Shown piece after piece: positions 22,620-34,190 of a stretch of 64,000 nt of DNA. The stretch covers positions 16,228,345-16,292,344 of the forward strand of contig OX463863.1 of NCBI GenBank assembly GCA_949825065.1, read 5' to 3'. Every line of letters begins with the position of its first letter. Position 1 is the stretch's first letter. A model generated the notes under the pieces. That model did not search any database. It saw only the letters and a list, made by a program, of their open reading frames with translations, and was not told where the DNA came from. Source of the stretch: Odontocerum albicorne (taxonomy: Eukaryota > Arthropoda > Insecta > Trichoptera > Odontoceridae). The position numbers were made by a program, and so were the translations under genes.

Positions 22620-23326
22620 TCAACAATTTTTACAGCTGTAAGGGTTCTCTTGACTATGAATCCTTTCATGAGGTTTTAAATAACGTTTTTGTGCGAATGT
22701 CTTATCACATTGTCCACATCTGTAAGGTTTTTCTCCAGTATGAATCCTTAAATGAGATATTAAATCTTTTTTAAAAGAGAATGTCTTTCCACATTGTCCA
22801 CAGCCATAAGGCTTCTCTCCAGTATGAATCCTTTCATGAGATTTTAAATATTTTTTGACTGAGAACGTCTTATCACATTGTCCACAACTGTAAGGTTTTT
22901 CTCCACTGTGAAACCTTTCATGAGATTTTAACTGATATTTTTGTGAGAATCTCTTATCACATTGTCCACAGTTGTAACGTTTCTCAGCACTATGAATAAC
23001 TTCATGACATTTTAAATATTTTTTGACTGAGAATGTCTTATCACATTGTCCACATCTGTAAGGTTTTTCTCCAGTATGGATCCTTAAATGAGATATTAAA
23101 TCTTCTTTCAAAAAGAATGTCTTTCCACATTGTTCACAGCTGTAAGGCTTCTCTCCACTATGAATCCTTTCATGACGTTTTAAAGTACCTTTTCGTGCGA
23201 ATGTTTTATCACATTGTCTACATCTGTAAGGCTTCTCTCCACTGTGAATCTTTTCGTGTGAATTGCCATGAAAAATGTTTTTACTGCATTTTATTTTACT
23301 GAATTGGTTACTCATATCACCTGAAC
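22620..23326 (-). CDS. Gene A, exon 3: C2H2 zinc-finger array (seven fingers)
   Basis: Last exon of the three-exon gene 24631-24814, 23632-24102, 22620-23326 (453 residues in all; length divisible by three). The acceptor TTTTTAG/GTTCAGGTGATATGAG joins phase 1 from exon 2, completing a Ser codon. After a spacer with NQFSKIKCSKN it carries seven 28-residue fingers of the form YxCxQCDKTF-L-H-H with SGEKP or TGEKP linkers. It ends in half a finger (ENPYSCKNC, stop). Helices differ (ARKGT, FLKED, SVKKY, SQKYQ, SFKKD, AQKRY). The expected product is a nuclear sequence-specific DNA-binding protein. The array is much shorter than in B (18) and C (19), probably by internal deletion or unequal exchange. 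Confidence 0.88.
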
Positions 23327-23631
23327 CTAAAAACATGTGAAAATCAAGAAAAAATATTGAAGAGTTTAAAAGAAAGATCATAGATTATCTTTTTGTAACT
23401 AAGCATTTGTCAAATGTTTGTTCTGCGATATATATACAAGAGATCACTTGTATTGAATTGTCAACAAAGAAAACATTGACTGGGAATTGAAAAAATATTT
23501 TAACTTTATTATTTGTGTTAAGACTTAACTTGATTCCTATTTCAAACCACAATAAGAAAGATAACGTTGTTGATAATTTAATGAAAAAAGTGAAAACGTA
23601 TTCAAAATACAATCCAAATATTTACACTCAC

Positions 23632-24102
23632 TTGTTATTGCGTGCGTGTCACAAACATCAACAGTATCTGTGTTACTGACCCGATCACATTCCTTTTTTA
23701 TATCCGCTTCCTGTATGTCAATAGCAAAATCAGGGAATACTGGCGCAGTGTCCTCTTCTACATTTTCTTGTTTTATGGAAACATCTGAATCTTCTACATT
23801 TTCTTGTTTTATGAAAACATCTGAATCTTCTACATTTTCTTGTTTTATGAAAACATCTGAATCTTCTACATTTTCTTGTTTTATGAAAACATCTGAATTT
23901 TCTACATTTTCTTGTTTTATGAAAACATCTGAATCTTCTACATTTTCTTGTTTTATGAAAACATCTGAATCTTCTACATTTTCTTGTTTTATGAAAACAT
24001 CTGAACAACCTTCTAATTTAAAATCGTGGAATTGCTTCAGTGAACTCATTTCTGAGATTATTTCTTTACTGAATGTATCACAAGATGGCTGGGCCTTAAT
24101 AT
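23632..24102 (-). CDS. Gene A, exon 2 with seven-fold psi-K-x-E repeat
   Basis: Acceptor TTTTTTTGTAG/ATATTAAGGCC, donor ATAACAA/GTGAGT, phase 1 on both sides, 471 bp. It encodes an acidic segment in which DVFIKQENVEDS (12 residues, 36 bp) is repeated seven times. It is followed by EEDTAPVFPDFAIDIQEADI and KKEC. Genes B and C have one copy of the unit and 255-bp exons; the difference, 216 bp, is exactly six units. Each unit contains IKQE, a match to the SUMO consensus psi-K-x-E with acidic residues downstream. No known domain is seen otherwise. Confidence 0.85.
23754..24005. repeat. 36-bp coding minisatellite in gene A exon 2
   Basis: Seven near-identical copies of a 36-base unit (ttctacattttcttgtttta/tgaaaacatctgaatc); differences are single bases. 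It is in frame and specific to copy A of the block. Confidence 0.95.
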
Positions 24103-24522
24103 CTACAAAAAAAAGCATACAAGATCAAATCTACTGAAGTAATCAAACATAAATTGATATACACGTATTGTCATTTTTCTTAAGTGATCCATTTGCCAGC
24201 CGTTATGTGTTGCTTGTTGGCGTGTCAGTAGTTTTTTTTAATGCATTTCTTATATTTTATAAACTGTCTATAGCAATATTTTTGGTATTATTTTATATAA
24301 AAAGTTAAATAAAATTTGTACATTGCGTTACATATTTAATATTTTTTAGTGTGGTGATAACTCTGACTTTTTTATTTAGAGTTGATAAAATATGGTTGGA
24401 TTATTCAATCATAAATAGACATTACACATAATGCAACCTCAACCTTCCATGATAAATCTACTTTTTACATATTGTAATGTTTTATATAATTCAAAATAAA
24501 AATGACAAAAACATTCTGGCCT

Positions 24523-24577
24523 ACAGGTACACACCACCTTTTCCATTCCTGGTATGGAATATGTGGTGTGTACCTGT
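24523..24577. other. Conserved intronic hairpin, gene A
   Basis: Perfect 15-bp arms ACAGGTACACACCAC (24523-24537) and GTGGTGTGTACCTGT (24563-24577) with a 25-base loop that can pair further (attcc/ggaat). It lies in intron 1, about 55 bases past the exon 1 donor. It is also present at 42232-42286 and 61393-61447. Confidence 0.85.
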
Positions 24578-24630
24578 TGAATGTTTGTCATATCTCTCAT
24601 ATTTATTTTATTTTAAGGATATAAGTTTAC

Positions 24631-24814
24631 TTGGGTCTGTGGGATTATCATCATCATGTCTGGTACCTGCGCTGATATCTTGTGCACATTCCTGCTTGAT
24701 ATCTGCCTCATGTTTACTGATATACTGGGGAAACATTGCTGCAGTATCCTCGTCTTCTGCCTTTTCTTCTTTCACCATTACTTCTGCGCTCCTTTTGTGT
24801 AGCTGAGGATCCAT
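24631..24814 (-). CDS. Gene A, exon 1
   Basis: Minus-strand ATG at 24814 gives MDPQLHKRSAEVMVKEEKAE, then DEDTAAMFPQYISKHEADIK and QEC..., ending at GACCCAA/GTAAAC in phase 1 (184 bp). The donor is chosen because CCCAA/GTA is present in all four copies of this exon. An alternative GCGCAG/GTACC donor is lost in one copy of the exon at the gene C locus. VKEE and IKQE match the SUMO consensus. The core VKEE...FPQY...EADIKQEC is similar to IKQE...FPDF...EADIKKEC in exon 2. Confidence 0.82.
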
Positions 24815-25544
24815 CTATGACCTGGAATCATTCGAAATATTCAAACATTGAGTTAATAATATGTTCAACCGTTTCACGTAGAGAAGCATAAAACTATATT
24901 CAGTTCCAGATATTCTTTAATGATAACTTTCCTGACATGACCATCTTCTTTGTCAGTGGTGTGTGGATTTATTTTTGGGAGTTCTTCTAAAAATATTTGT
25001 GATGTTATATGAACACTGGACACATGCATTACACTACATCTAAAGCTTTATGTGCTACTGTCGCATATCAATTAATTTTAAATATAAAATGTTTGAGAAA
25101 ATATTTTTTTGTTTGAGTTGTACAGAACATTGCATTTTGAATGGATGAAACACTTCATTTTAAATGGCATCAAAATGTAATTTTTCCTCAAAAGTGAAGT
25201 TAGTCAAGAGTAAACCTAAAAATTTGATTTTAATGTAAAATAACTAATATATTTTATGAAAAAAAGTGTAAAACCTCAATTGTACTGATGTTACCGTGAT
25301 CGCTACCCCAGCAGATCAACTGACAAAATGAGCTGAGGCAAAAATATGCAGTTTATAAAACACAAAATGTCACTTTATCAAGCAGTGCACACTGATACAA
25401 ACAATCACAGTGAAGCGGACAGAATGAACCACTAAATCAATACCGGAATCAACTCTCAAAAACGGAAAAAATGCAGACAAAATAAATCACATACAATTAA
25501 TACCGAATTGACAGTTCAATTGAACAGAAATAACACACTCTTTT
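24815..25544. other. Upstream region of gene A
   Basis: Conserved with 42519-43239. It contains the cattacactacatctaaagc segment also seen at 3565, and the direct-repeat segment gatcgctaccccagcagatc ... tatcaagcagtgcacactga (25285-25410). A promoter is expected near 24815-25000, but I cannot identify a core element. Confidence 0.45.
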
Positions 25545-25700
25545 TTTGTAATAATGGCCATGCACTCCTATATCTGATGGAGTATACGCGGTGTCTCTAT
25601 CTCCTCAAATAATGGCCGTGAACCTTTATTTATGGAGTATACGCCAGATATGGTGTAATGTCCTCTTGATTAATGGCTGTCATATGTGAAGGAATATATG
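25545..25700. repeat. Minisatellite-like repeats at the retroelement border
   Basis: Imperfect copies of aataatggccgtgaactcct/atatatggagtatacgccag. Related repeats, often inverted, lie at 33125-33235, 43240-43480 and 52380-52520, always at ends of the I-like elements. Confidence 0.75.
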
Positions 25701-26081
25701 CCAGTCTCAAGCGATGACGGGTGTCAAATGATGCCATAGACATAACCATAGACACAAATTCACAAACTATGTATTTATGCTTTATAAATAATTATATCTC
25801 CTTTTTTTTCTCGGGTCGTCGGCCCGGAAAGGTAGTGTCATTGATGGTTGAAAATTCATTTTAATTTAGATCATGTAACAAATAACCGTTCATACTACCA
25901 TTATCTATATATGCATTATATTATATCTTAGGTTGTGTACATATTTGTGGTTAATTTCATTGTAGATCTAGAGGTAGATAGTTTTTTTTTCTATTGAAAT
26001 TTTTTTTCTCGTGTCGTCTTTTTTTTCTTTTTTTTGTAGGAAGGTAAAAATAATTTAACGCAAACCCCCTAATCCTAAAGC

Positions 26082-27525
26082 ACCAGATATAACTTTTGAT
26101 AGCGAACTATTAACTGAAGAGGAAATCCCGGTGTCGTCCTTCACGGAAGGGAAAAATAAAACCAAAAGAAAGAGAACGAGGAACCTAAAGCCTGGGAGCC
26201 GTCAGGAATCACCGGGAAGGAAAGTAGCCCCTCTTACTGTACTATCGACTGAAATACTCCATACAGTCACAACTCCACAACATCCTCCCCTATACCCCCT
26301 GCACCCCCGTCTCCTCCCCCACCCCCCCGGTTAGGGAATACGGCAAACATGACCGATCCCTTTACGTGGTACACGTACAAAAAAACTACAAACATCCATT
26401 AACTCAATTTTCTTTGGGATGTTCGTTAAAAAAAATAAATTCCAGACATACCGCCAAGAAACGGTACAAAATTAATAGGCCGGAATAGATTGGCAGTAGC
26501 CTTTGACAAATACCCATCAGCTAATAATTTCCTACAAAATAAAGCCCTTGCGGAGATGGCTTTAAATAATTTATTCCTTCTTTCATGGTCACCAAAATGG
26601 GCCTTGTAAGAGGAATCCTGGTTGAATGGAAAGAGGAGAAAATTTGAGAAAACCTGGAAGTACCGAATGGCTATGGAAGAGTCCAGAAAGCCAGAAGATT
26701 TAACCGTAAAATAACCAACTCACAACACAAATAGTTGTATTAACATTGACGGACAGGTCCTACCTCAGAGAGTCTATGCTTTCTGTAACTCTTTAATGGT
26801 AGAAAAGTATTATTTCCTAACCATACAGTGCTGCCGTTTTGGACACACGAAGCAGCAATGCAGATCATCTGCACGTTGCTTCAAATGTGGCCAATCTCAC
26901 CTCGGTGAAGCCTACTCGGTAACGGCTCCAACATGTATTACATGCGGTGGGTGCCAAACGGCAGTGGATAGATCCTGTCCCGAATTCCCTAGATAAACTA
27001 GCATAACACGTCTTATGACTGACCAGAACATGTCTTACCAGGAAGCATCAAAATCCACCCCAAACTCTGTGAAATCCTTCGCTGAAGTTACGGCACACGG
27101 CGAACAAATCTCTCACCAACTTTCCCAAAATACACCCTCTGGTAACCACTATAAGTCCTGGAAACTAAAAATGCTAAATGCCACGAAACCTTCGGGTTCC
27201 ACTTTTCGCTCTCATATCACTCCCTCGACGAAGAGGGAGATTGAAGACCCCTTATGGCGTCCAAACACAAACCTTCCTAATGGATGTGGCCTCCCTCGAG
27301 ACACTCCAATCACTGCACAATCACTAGATGCAAACAGTTCAACAACATTAAATAAACTATATCACTCATTTATGGTTTCTTATACAATTCTCCTCATATA
27401 CCGTCCAACGTTTCCAAAGAAATACTTAACCAAATTAAAAATATACAAAATTTAACCTACCAAATCAACACACCAGAAGAAACAGATACAATACAAGGAA
27501 GGTCCTTACCGAACTCTCCTAATTA
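26082..27525 (+). pseudogene. ORF1 (CCHC nucleic-acid-binding) remnant, copy 1
   Basis: The N-terminal basic and proline-rich part (KNKTKRKRTRNLKPGSRQES) is followed by zinc knuckles and an E-V-T-A-H-G-E-Q segment, in three frames with stops. It corresponds to 47445-48958 in the better copy. Confidence 0.8.
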
Positions 27526-27535
27526 AATATTAAAA

Positions 27536-29801
27536 ATGGCTGAAGGAAGATTTCACCTATCATCAAGAATATTGCAATGGAATAGTCGTAGCCTCCCCTC
27601 CAACAAGGCTGAACTCCTTCTGATGCTAGGTGAGTTCTGCCGATCTCTGGCCGCCGTTTCGGAGACATGGTTATCTCCGGGGGCATTATTTAATGTTCCC
27701 AGGTACTCGTGGCTGCGGGACGATAAAGCGGATGGAAGGGGTTGAGCAGCCCTTTTCATACTATTATCTATTGCATTTACGAAAGTGGTTCTGGGTTCTC
27801 GGGACGCCAGCTGCAATGCAGTAACTGAGAGAGTGCAGAATATTACGTATAATATCAGTTTATATCCCGCACCCGTCATCATCATCATCTCACAACTAAG
27901 GAATATAATAGCAACACTACCTCATCCCATTTTATTTGGGGATATGAACTCCCATCACACGCTATGGGGATCACCTAGAGCATGTAGATTTGGATCCGAA
28001 CTTATGAATATTCTGGACGATTTTAAACTTTGTGTACTGAATGACGGATCACCCACCCGCGTAACAGCGTCAAATTAAAATTCAAGCGCAATAGATTTAT
28101 CCATATGTTCAGCCACATTAACCCCTACGCTATCATGGAATATAGTACGTGATCCCCACGGCAGTGATCACCTTCCCATAATCATTACATTTCCATCACC
28201 TCACCCCCCATTCATTAACCCCACTTGTAATAAATTTAACACCGGTAAAGCCAATTGGAACAAATTCTCCCATTCCCTCGATGTTTCAATACAACTAGAA
28301 TGGCCGACAGATAAAAATTTCCATACTCTGTATGATAAATTCGTGGAGTTGGTGATCCAGGCTGCTCACTCTTCGATTCCTCTTAAAAAATCTCGCTTTT
28401 TTAAGCCACAACCCCCTCCATGGTGGGACGAAGAGTGTTCAAATTCCGGAAAAAAGTGTATCAATCTTATAAAAATATCATGACTGAAACAAATTTATAC
28501 CTTCTTCGTAAAGTAACTCGTTTACACAAAATACCAACAGAGTGTTGGGTTCACATATTTTTAAACAAAATAGCTCTTTCTTCATCTCCAACCCAATATG
28601 ATGTGCCATATATGTTACCTACTTCCTCACCCCTCATAATCATCCTCTAGATGCGCCATTCATAGGAAACGAACTTAACATGGTTTTGACCAACCTAAAG
28701 CACTCCTCCCCAGGGTTGGATAACATCCCTTATTCCTTTTTAGTGAAAACCCTACCCTACACCAGCAAATATGACCTAACACTGGTCAATTGCATTTTTA
28801 ACACAGGAAAAATTCCCAAGTCCTGGAAAATATTTAAAATTATCCCAATACCTAAAATGGGTAAAGATCTTTCAGATGGAAATTCCTATAGACCAATAGC
28901 CCTTGCATCAACTTTGGGAAAAATCACAGAACATCTTATTAAAAACCGCCTTGAATGGTTTGTAGAACACAATAAAATTCTAGATATCAATCAATTTGGT
29001 TTCCGTAAATCACGCAGTGCTATGGCTATTCTCACTACTGACATTCATTTCTAATCAAAAACCACTTATGCTAATGAGGAACATGCAGGAATAGCAATAT
29101 ATTGTGGAAGCTTAAATATTAAGAAAAAAATTAAACTACCCAAATTTTACCATTTCGATCCCCTAATAATATAACACTTAATATTAAGGAAACACTATAT
29201 ATTATATATATAGTAGGGTAAACTACTATATATAAAATAAATATTTTAAATAGATAAATAAATATAAATAGTTTAAAATAAATATAAATAGTTTAAATAA
29301 ATATAAATAGTTTAAACTACTATATTTAAACTACTATATATATATTTAAGCTACTATAAACTGCTATATATTATATACTATATATTATATACAACCTTGA
29401 AGAGGCGGGCCTTGATGTCGCCCTGCCTTGGGTTTCCAGTCATCGAGGCTAACGAGGCAACATCTTCAGGAAATACAGACAAATATAAGTACACATGCTC
29501 TTCGATGATGGAGGAGTGGACAAATTACTGGAATGTCTCGAGTCGCACCAGGGGAAAAACATATGCATCAATTCAACCCTACATTACAGTCAAACCCTGG
29601 TTTTACAATTATAGAAGCACTCGGAGAGAAGCTGCAATTATAAGCCGAATACGCTTTGGACATTGCTGTCCACATTGGACATTGCTCCATATAAAGGACT
29701 CTTCTTTATGTGAGTGTGGCCAGGAGGAGGGAGATCTTGAACATATTTTTTTCTCCTGTTCTCTGAATACTTTCCCTTTGACCTTTAAAAAACAAAGATA
29801 A
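27536..29801 (+). pseudogene. ORF2 (EN-RT-RNaseH) remnant, copy 1
   Basis: Order and sequence match the intact minus-strand ORF2 at 43728-47435, but a stop at the GRG position near 27744, frameshifts and deletions (near 28505, 29055 and 29190-29395) remove the RT catalytic box and most of RNase H. It is not functional. Confidence 0.88.
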
Positions 29802-29870
29802 ATATTAATCCCCGCAAATATTCAGCCTCAATAAAATTTCCATATTTAATAGCATCATTTATTTTGTTAA

Positions 29871-32800
29871 CACTTCCCTTACTGTGCTAAAAAATTACGC
29901 CAGTTACGGTGTTGGACACTGAGGGTGCACTAAAAATGTATGTTTTAAATTAAAATTATGCAAAATCTATTAGTTTTTTTTTAATTAGCTATAAACATCA
30001 TTTTATTGTGTAATAAAATGTCGAATAATATAAAATAAGTGTAAGAAATGATAAAATAATAGTTGAAACAGAGAAGTGACATTTCTATACGAATATAATT
30101 TTCCCACTGCGTCGTTCGGTCTGCGCAACGTTCAGAATGCGCATGACTGAAAAGAGGTCTCCAACCTTTTAACACTTCCCTTACTGTGCTAAAAAATTAC
30201 GCCAGTAACGGCGTTGGACACTGAGGGTACACTAAACATGTAAAATTATGCAAAATCTGCTAGGTCATTTTTTGTTATTAGCTATAAACATCATTTTATT
30301 ATGTAATAAAATGTCGAATAATATAAAATAAAGGTAAGAAATGATAAAATAAGAGCTAAAACAGAAAGGCATTTCTATAAGAATATTATTTTTACGCTGC
30401 GTCGTTCGGTCTGCGCAACATGCAGAATGCGCATGCGTGATAAGAGATTTCCAGCCTTTTAATTTTTTTTCATAAAATTATACAATAAAATGTAGCGTGT
30501 ATTTTTTTGGCAATAAAACCATAATTCGAATAAAGACAATAAATAACATATAAACAAAATATAAAATGAATATATAAATTCAAAAATCAAGGTTTTAGGG
30601 CGAAAAATTTATATAGTATAAACAAACACGAAATTCAAAATTATATTATATAGAAACAAACACGAAATTCAAATCAATAAAATATATGCAATTTGGAAAA
30701 TATAAACACTACAGAAAATTTGAAAATAGGACAAACATATCATATAATATAATCAAAGTTTAATCCTGTGGAGAAAGTTATCGCAATTGGGGCATGAAAC
30801 CACTTTTTTTTTACTATATTCTACGTACTAAACACGCAGGTGTTTGACAAATATTGCAGAATAGCCTGGTTTTTTTTCTCGAATGTTTTTAATAAAACCC
30901 ACAACTTCCTCTTTTGAGGACCTCACGGGGTGCCAACAGGGTATTATTTACTAATGTTTCGGATATTGACTCGCCACAATATGTTAAAACTGTATTAAAA
31001 GCATCTTGTTGTTGCTATTTTTCCTTTTTAAGATATTGGGCATTGCCAATTCCAAACTTAACTCTCTTGTGAAATGTTTTCGGTGGTATTAATTATTTTG
31101 TTTCCACTCTGGATATTTGTCTATCCATAAGAGGTATGCATTCAATGCAGCCATATCTATAATTTCCATAAAAAGACGGAAAGGCCATCTTCTCGTTGAC
31201 CTTGAGCAAGAGTACTCTCAAGTAATTTGGTCTCCCGTATCTACTCCAATTTTCGTATTATTATAATGATGTATAATTACTATAGTGGCTTTTGTTTTTC
31301 TGAATAATCAATTTCTGCATCATTGAATTGAGTGGATAATAATAATACTGCTTTATTTTTTGTGGTACACACGAAACAAGTATTTTATTTTCAGCTACTA
31401 TGGATTGTTTTCTCTCTAGACGGTATAAATTCAAGTGAGATTACTCTTTTATTTTTTCGAAGCGTGCCAGTTAGAGTTAAACCTTTTAATAAAAGATTAT
31501 CGGCTAATTTGATGGAGGTAATAAAAATACCTGTGGTTATCCTCCTGTTCGTGCCATACTGCGGTTGAACCATTTCTATAACTAATCAGTTACCTTGATT
31601 TATCTCTCTCTACGATTATTTATCATACCAGAATAAGCCTGTAAATTTGTTATGCGTCATATGCCGCCGCAGTCGGCAGCAACCCAGATTTTGATGCCAT
31701 ATTTACCAAGTTTAGACTTCATGTACACGCGAAATGAACAATTCTCTCTAAAGTTTGGCAAACGTTCATCTACAGTTATATTCGAAGATGGAGAATAATT
31801 GCTTTTGCACATATCCATAAACATTTTTGAAATCCACTTAATTGGTTCTAATTTATCTGAAAAAACCCTGATATCTCTCTTCTCGGGTTTCTTTATCATC
31901 AAAACGAATATGACTGTAAATATAGATGAATCTATCTCGAGACAGAGCTGTTGTGAAAAATGACTGGCAAAAGGGACTTTCACTTATCCACAATTCACTC
32001 AAAGATAGCTTTCGTGTTCGATTTCTGCCAGGTGCGAGCAATATTCCAATGAATTCATATAACTCGTCTTTTGATATTGGTTGGTTCTTTTCTGAATGAA
32101 TTCGATTTAAATGACGATTTGTTTCTTAAACATCACTTTTACCACCTCTTCATTTACAAACAGACAACACATATCTTTTATGGAATGTACATTTATACTT
32201 GAATTTCTCAGTCCAGAATCTTCGATGAGAATATTTGATACCCGACCGATGCCTCGAAGATTGAGGTGGTACTCGTAATGAACTCCATTCGAATCCATGT
32301 TTTGATGTAAATAATATTTCTTCGTCTTCTTCACTCGTCTCCAAATCAGAATATACTTCATCCTGTACCTCGACAAAATCTTCTGATTCTGATATATTGC
32401 CTGTCGCCTTAAATTCCAAATCGCTATCATCGCCGTCGATATTTCCCGCCATCTCAATTATTATATTTTTGAAAATGAAATAATAAATAAAATGTACATT
32501 TATTATAAAAAGAGTAATGGTACAATATAACATACCAGATAAAAAATGATAATAGAAAAAACATACCAGATAAAAATAAAAAATAACAATCAGGATTATA
32601 AAACTGGTGACGACCCCTGGAACCCCTGGAACGGGCGCTATAAGAACTGTCAAAAAAGAATGAGTGTTTGACATTTCGTCAATTCGCGATTTAAAATCGT
32701 TAATTTCTGTTGAATTAACTATGAATGTTTTGTTTCCTAATGACATCATTCAAATCATAGAGGTTTCGATGAGGAATACATAAAGTATGAAGACCCTGCA

Positions 32801-32872
32801 AGCAGTATATTTCGAGAAATTAAATAAAATATAAGTCATGATCACTCGCTATCCATCACCGTACGGCAAGTG
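29871..32872 (-). mobile_element. piggyBac-family element 2, degenerate, with duplicated left end
   Basis: Flanked by TTAA at 29867-29870 and 32873-32876. Joining the flanks restores the tail of the I-like element (tattttgttaaccaaaacaa versus tattaacaaaaacaa in other copies), so the borders are firm. Ends are CACTTCCCTTACTGTG and, inverted, CACTTGCCGTACGGTG. Minus-strand protein pieces are an acidic N terminus (MAGNIDGDDSDLEF, 32150-32460), SRDRFIYIYSHIRFDD and ITVDERLPNFRENCSFRVYM with IKIWVAADC (31657-32041), in the order of a piggyBac transposase. The left end is present twice in tandem (29867-30168 and 30169-30470, about 302 bp each). The frames are broken. Confidence 0.85.
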
Positions 32873-33124
32873 TTAACCAAAACAAAATTAACCTGTAATA
32901 ATATATATGTACAATATAGATAGTAATTTAAATTTATATCATTCGCTCGCTCACAGACATTTAACTATCATCTTATTGGAAATATTTATTTAGTTGTAAA
33001 ATAGTTTAACTCCATAGTATCTCACTAGATATGTTAACAGTAGTCCTGGGCCGAGTTGCTTGATGTGGCATGTCGCCCATATGAATAGAACTACCTAGAT
33101 ACTATGAAGCTGACATCACTTGAC

Positions 33125-33235
33125 ACTGGCATATACTCCTTCATATATAGGAGTTCACGGCCATTATTCAAAGAGAGATAGAGAATTATATCTCCTTCGT
33201 ATATAGGAGTTCACGGCCATTATTCAAAGAAGAAT
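33125..33235. repeat. Minisatellite-like repeats at the 3' border of copy 1
   Basis: Two copies of catatataggagttcacggc/cattattcaaagag follow the retroelement end and precede block B. Confidence 0.75.
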
Positions 33236-33699
33236 AATTATTAGAAATATTTCAAGTTTAGAAATCATTCACATATATTTCGAGTTGATTTTTGCTAAAA
33301 AGTTATCATTTCTGAGGTTACTATTTACACATAGTTTGACAGTTGTGTTGACAAATAATATGGACTTTGTACACAAGACAAATGGTGTAACCCACATTTT
33401 TGTGAAAATTGTTGAGATTTATATTTTCGCCGTCAAAGTTATATTACGAACATATCTAATTGTTATTTTTCATAAAAAATGAAGTCAGTTAAATTTGAAC
33501 CAAAACAACTCATTCGTTTGTGTAAAGGAACTACGAGTATCTCCATAGTGCTGATGCAAGGTGATCGCTATCCCAGCTGCCCACCTGTCAAAATAAGCTG
33601 ACTATATCAAGCAGTGCACACTGATACAAACAATGAGCCTGAGTCGAAGCAGCAGTCCATTCAGTGACATAAAAAGGGCACACAGTCTCCTAAGAAGTT

Positions 33700-34190
33700 A
33701 AGTGTTGCAATCGGCTGTAAAAATTATGGCTACAATTTTTGGGATGCAGAAAGCATACTGCTGATAGATTACAAAGATAAGGGAATCACAATAACTAGAG
33801 ATTACTACTCTGGTCTGCTGACAGAGTTAAAAGAAGCTGCGAAGGAGAGGAAAATGGACAAAAGGTGTGCTGTGCTGCTTTTGCGTGACAATGCACCTGT
33901 GCACAAAAGCAATTCTGCATTGGCTACTCTTCTCAACTGCGGTTTCCAAACATTAAATCAGCCTCCCTCCAGCTCAGACCTGGCTCCGTCTGACTATTAT
34001 TTGTTTCCAAATATGACAAAAGAACTTCGAGGGAAGAAATTTACGGACGATGAAGAAGTTAAAATTGCAATTTTGACTTATTTTAAGGGCAAAAGCATAT
34101 TATTTTTTTCTCGGGTATAAATAAACTTATTGAAAGATCTGAAAAATGTATTCAAGTTAATGGTGAATACATTGAAAAGAAAAAAAAATA
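33700..34190 (+). pseudogene. mariner transposase, 3' part
   Basis: The plus strand encodes FWDAESILLIDYKDKGITIT, then LLRDNAPVHKSNSALATLL, then LAPSDYYLFPNMTKELRGKKF. These match the C-terminal half of mariner transposases, with the second and third catalytic Asp of the D,D34D triad. The N-terminal DNA-binding part and the first Asp are missing, and one frameshift lies near 33740. It is absent from the equivalent places in blocks A (19775) and C (57705). Confidence 0.85.

Larger units (their letters stand above)
16603..25540. repeat. Tandem block, copy A
   Basis: Starting at aataattattagaaatatttcaag, this block is homologous to 33230-43240 (B) and 52510-62146 (C). It contains a Penelope-like remnant, an RTE-like insertion, the three-exon zinc-finger gene A and flanking repeats, in the same order and orientation as the others. 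Relative to C it has an insertion near 19097-19398 and the RTE. Relative to B it retains 16830-19520, which B has deleted. Confidence 0.85.
25693..33128 (+). mobile_element. I-like non-LTR retrotransposon, broken copy 1 (contains a piggyBac insertion)
   Basis: It starts near gccagtctcaagcgatgacg and ends near actatgaagctgacatcact, with the same ends as the other copies. ORF1 pieces: 26131-26334, 26796-26996 (CCHC knuckles CFKCGQSHL and CITCGG) and 27015-27455. ORF2 pieces: endonuclease 27536-28078 (WNSRSLPSNK, SETWLSPG, GDMNSHHTLWG), RT 28680-29054 (SSPGLDNIPYSFLVKTLP, QFGFRKSRSA) and RNase H tail plus CECGQEEGDLEHIFFSC (29397-29801). Several internal deletions and stops are present, and an AT microsatellite at 29190-29395 replaces part of the RNase H region. 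A piggyBac element (29871-32872) interrupts its 3' end. Confidence 0.88.

Noticed and set aside
23033..23302. Antisense frames such as MSYHIVHSCKASLHYESFH over the finger exons (also 39617-39862, 41039-41230, 59872-60393)
   Set aside because: These are shadows of the repeated finger codons on the opposite strand.
23730..24008. Arg/Lys/Cys-rich frame over the gene A exon 2 repeat
   Set aside because: Alternate frame of the 36-bp coding repeat; the splice-supported frame is the acidic one.
24631..24660. Alternative exon 1 donor GCGCAG/GTACC in genes A and B
   Set aside because: It has the right phase but is lost in one gene C copy (GCAGATACC). The CCCAA/GTA donor is conserved in all four exon copies.
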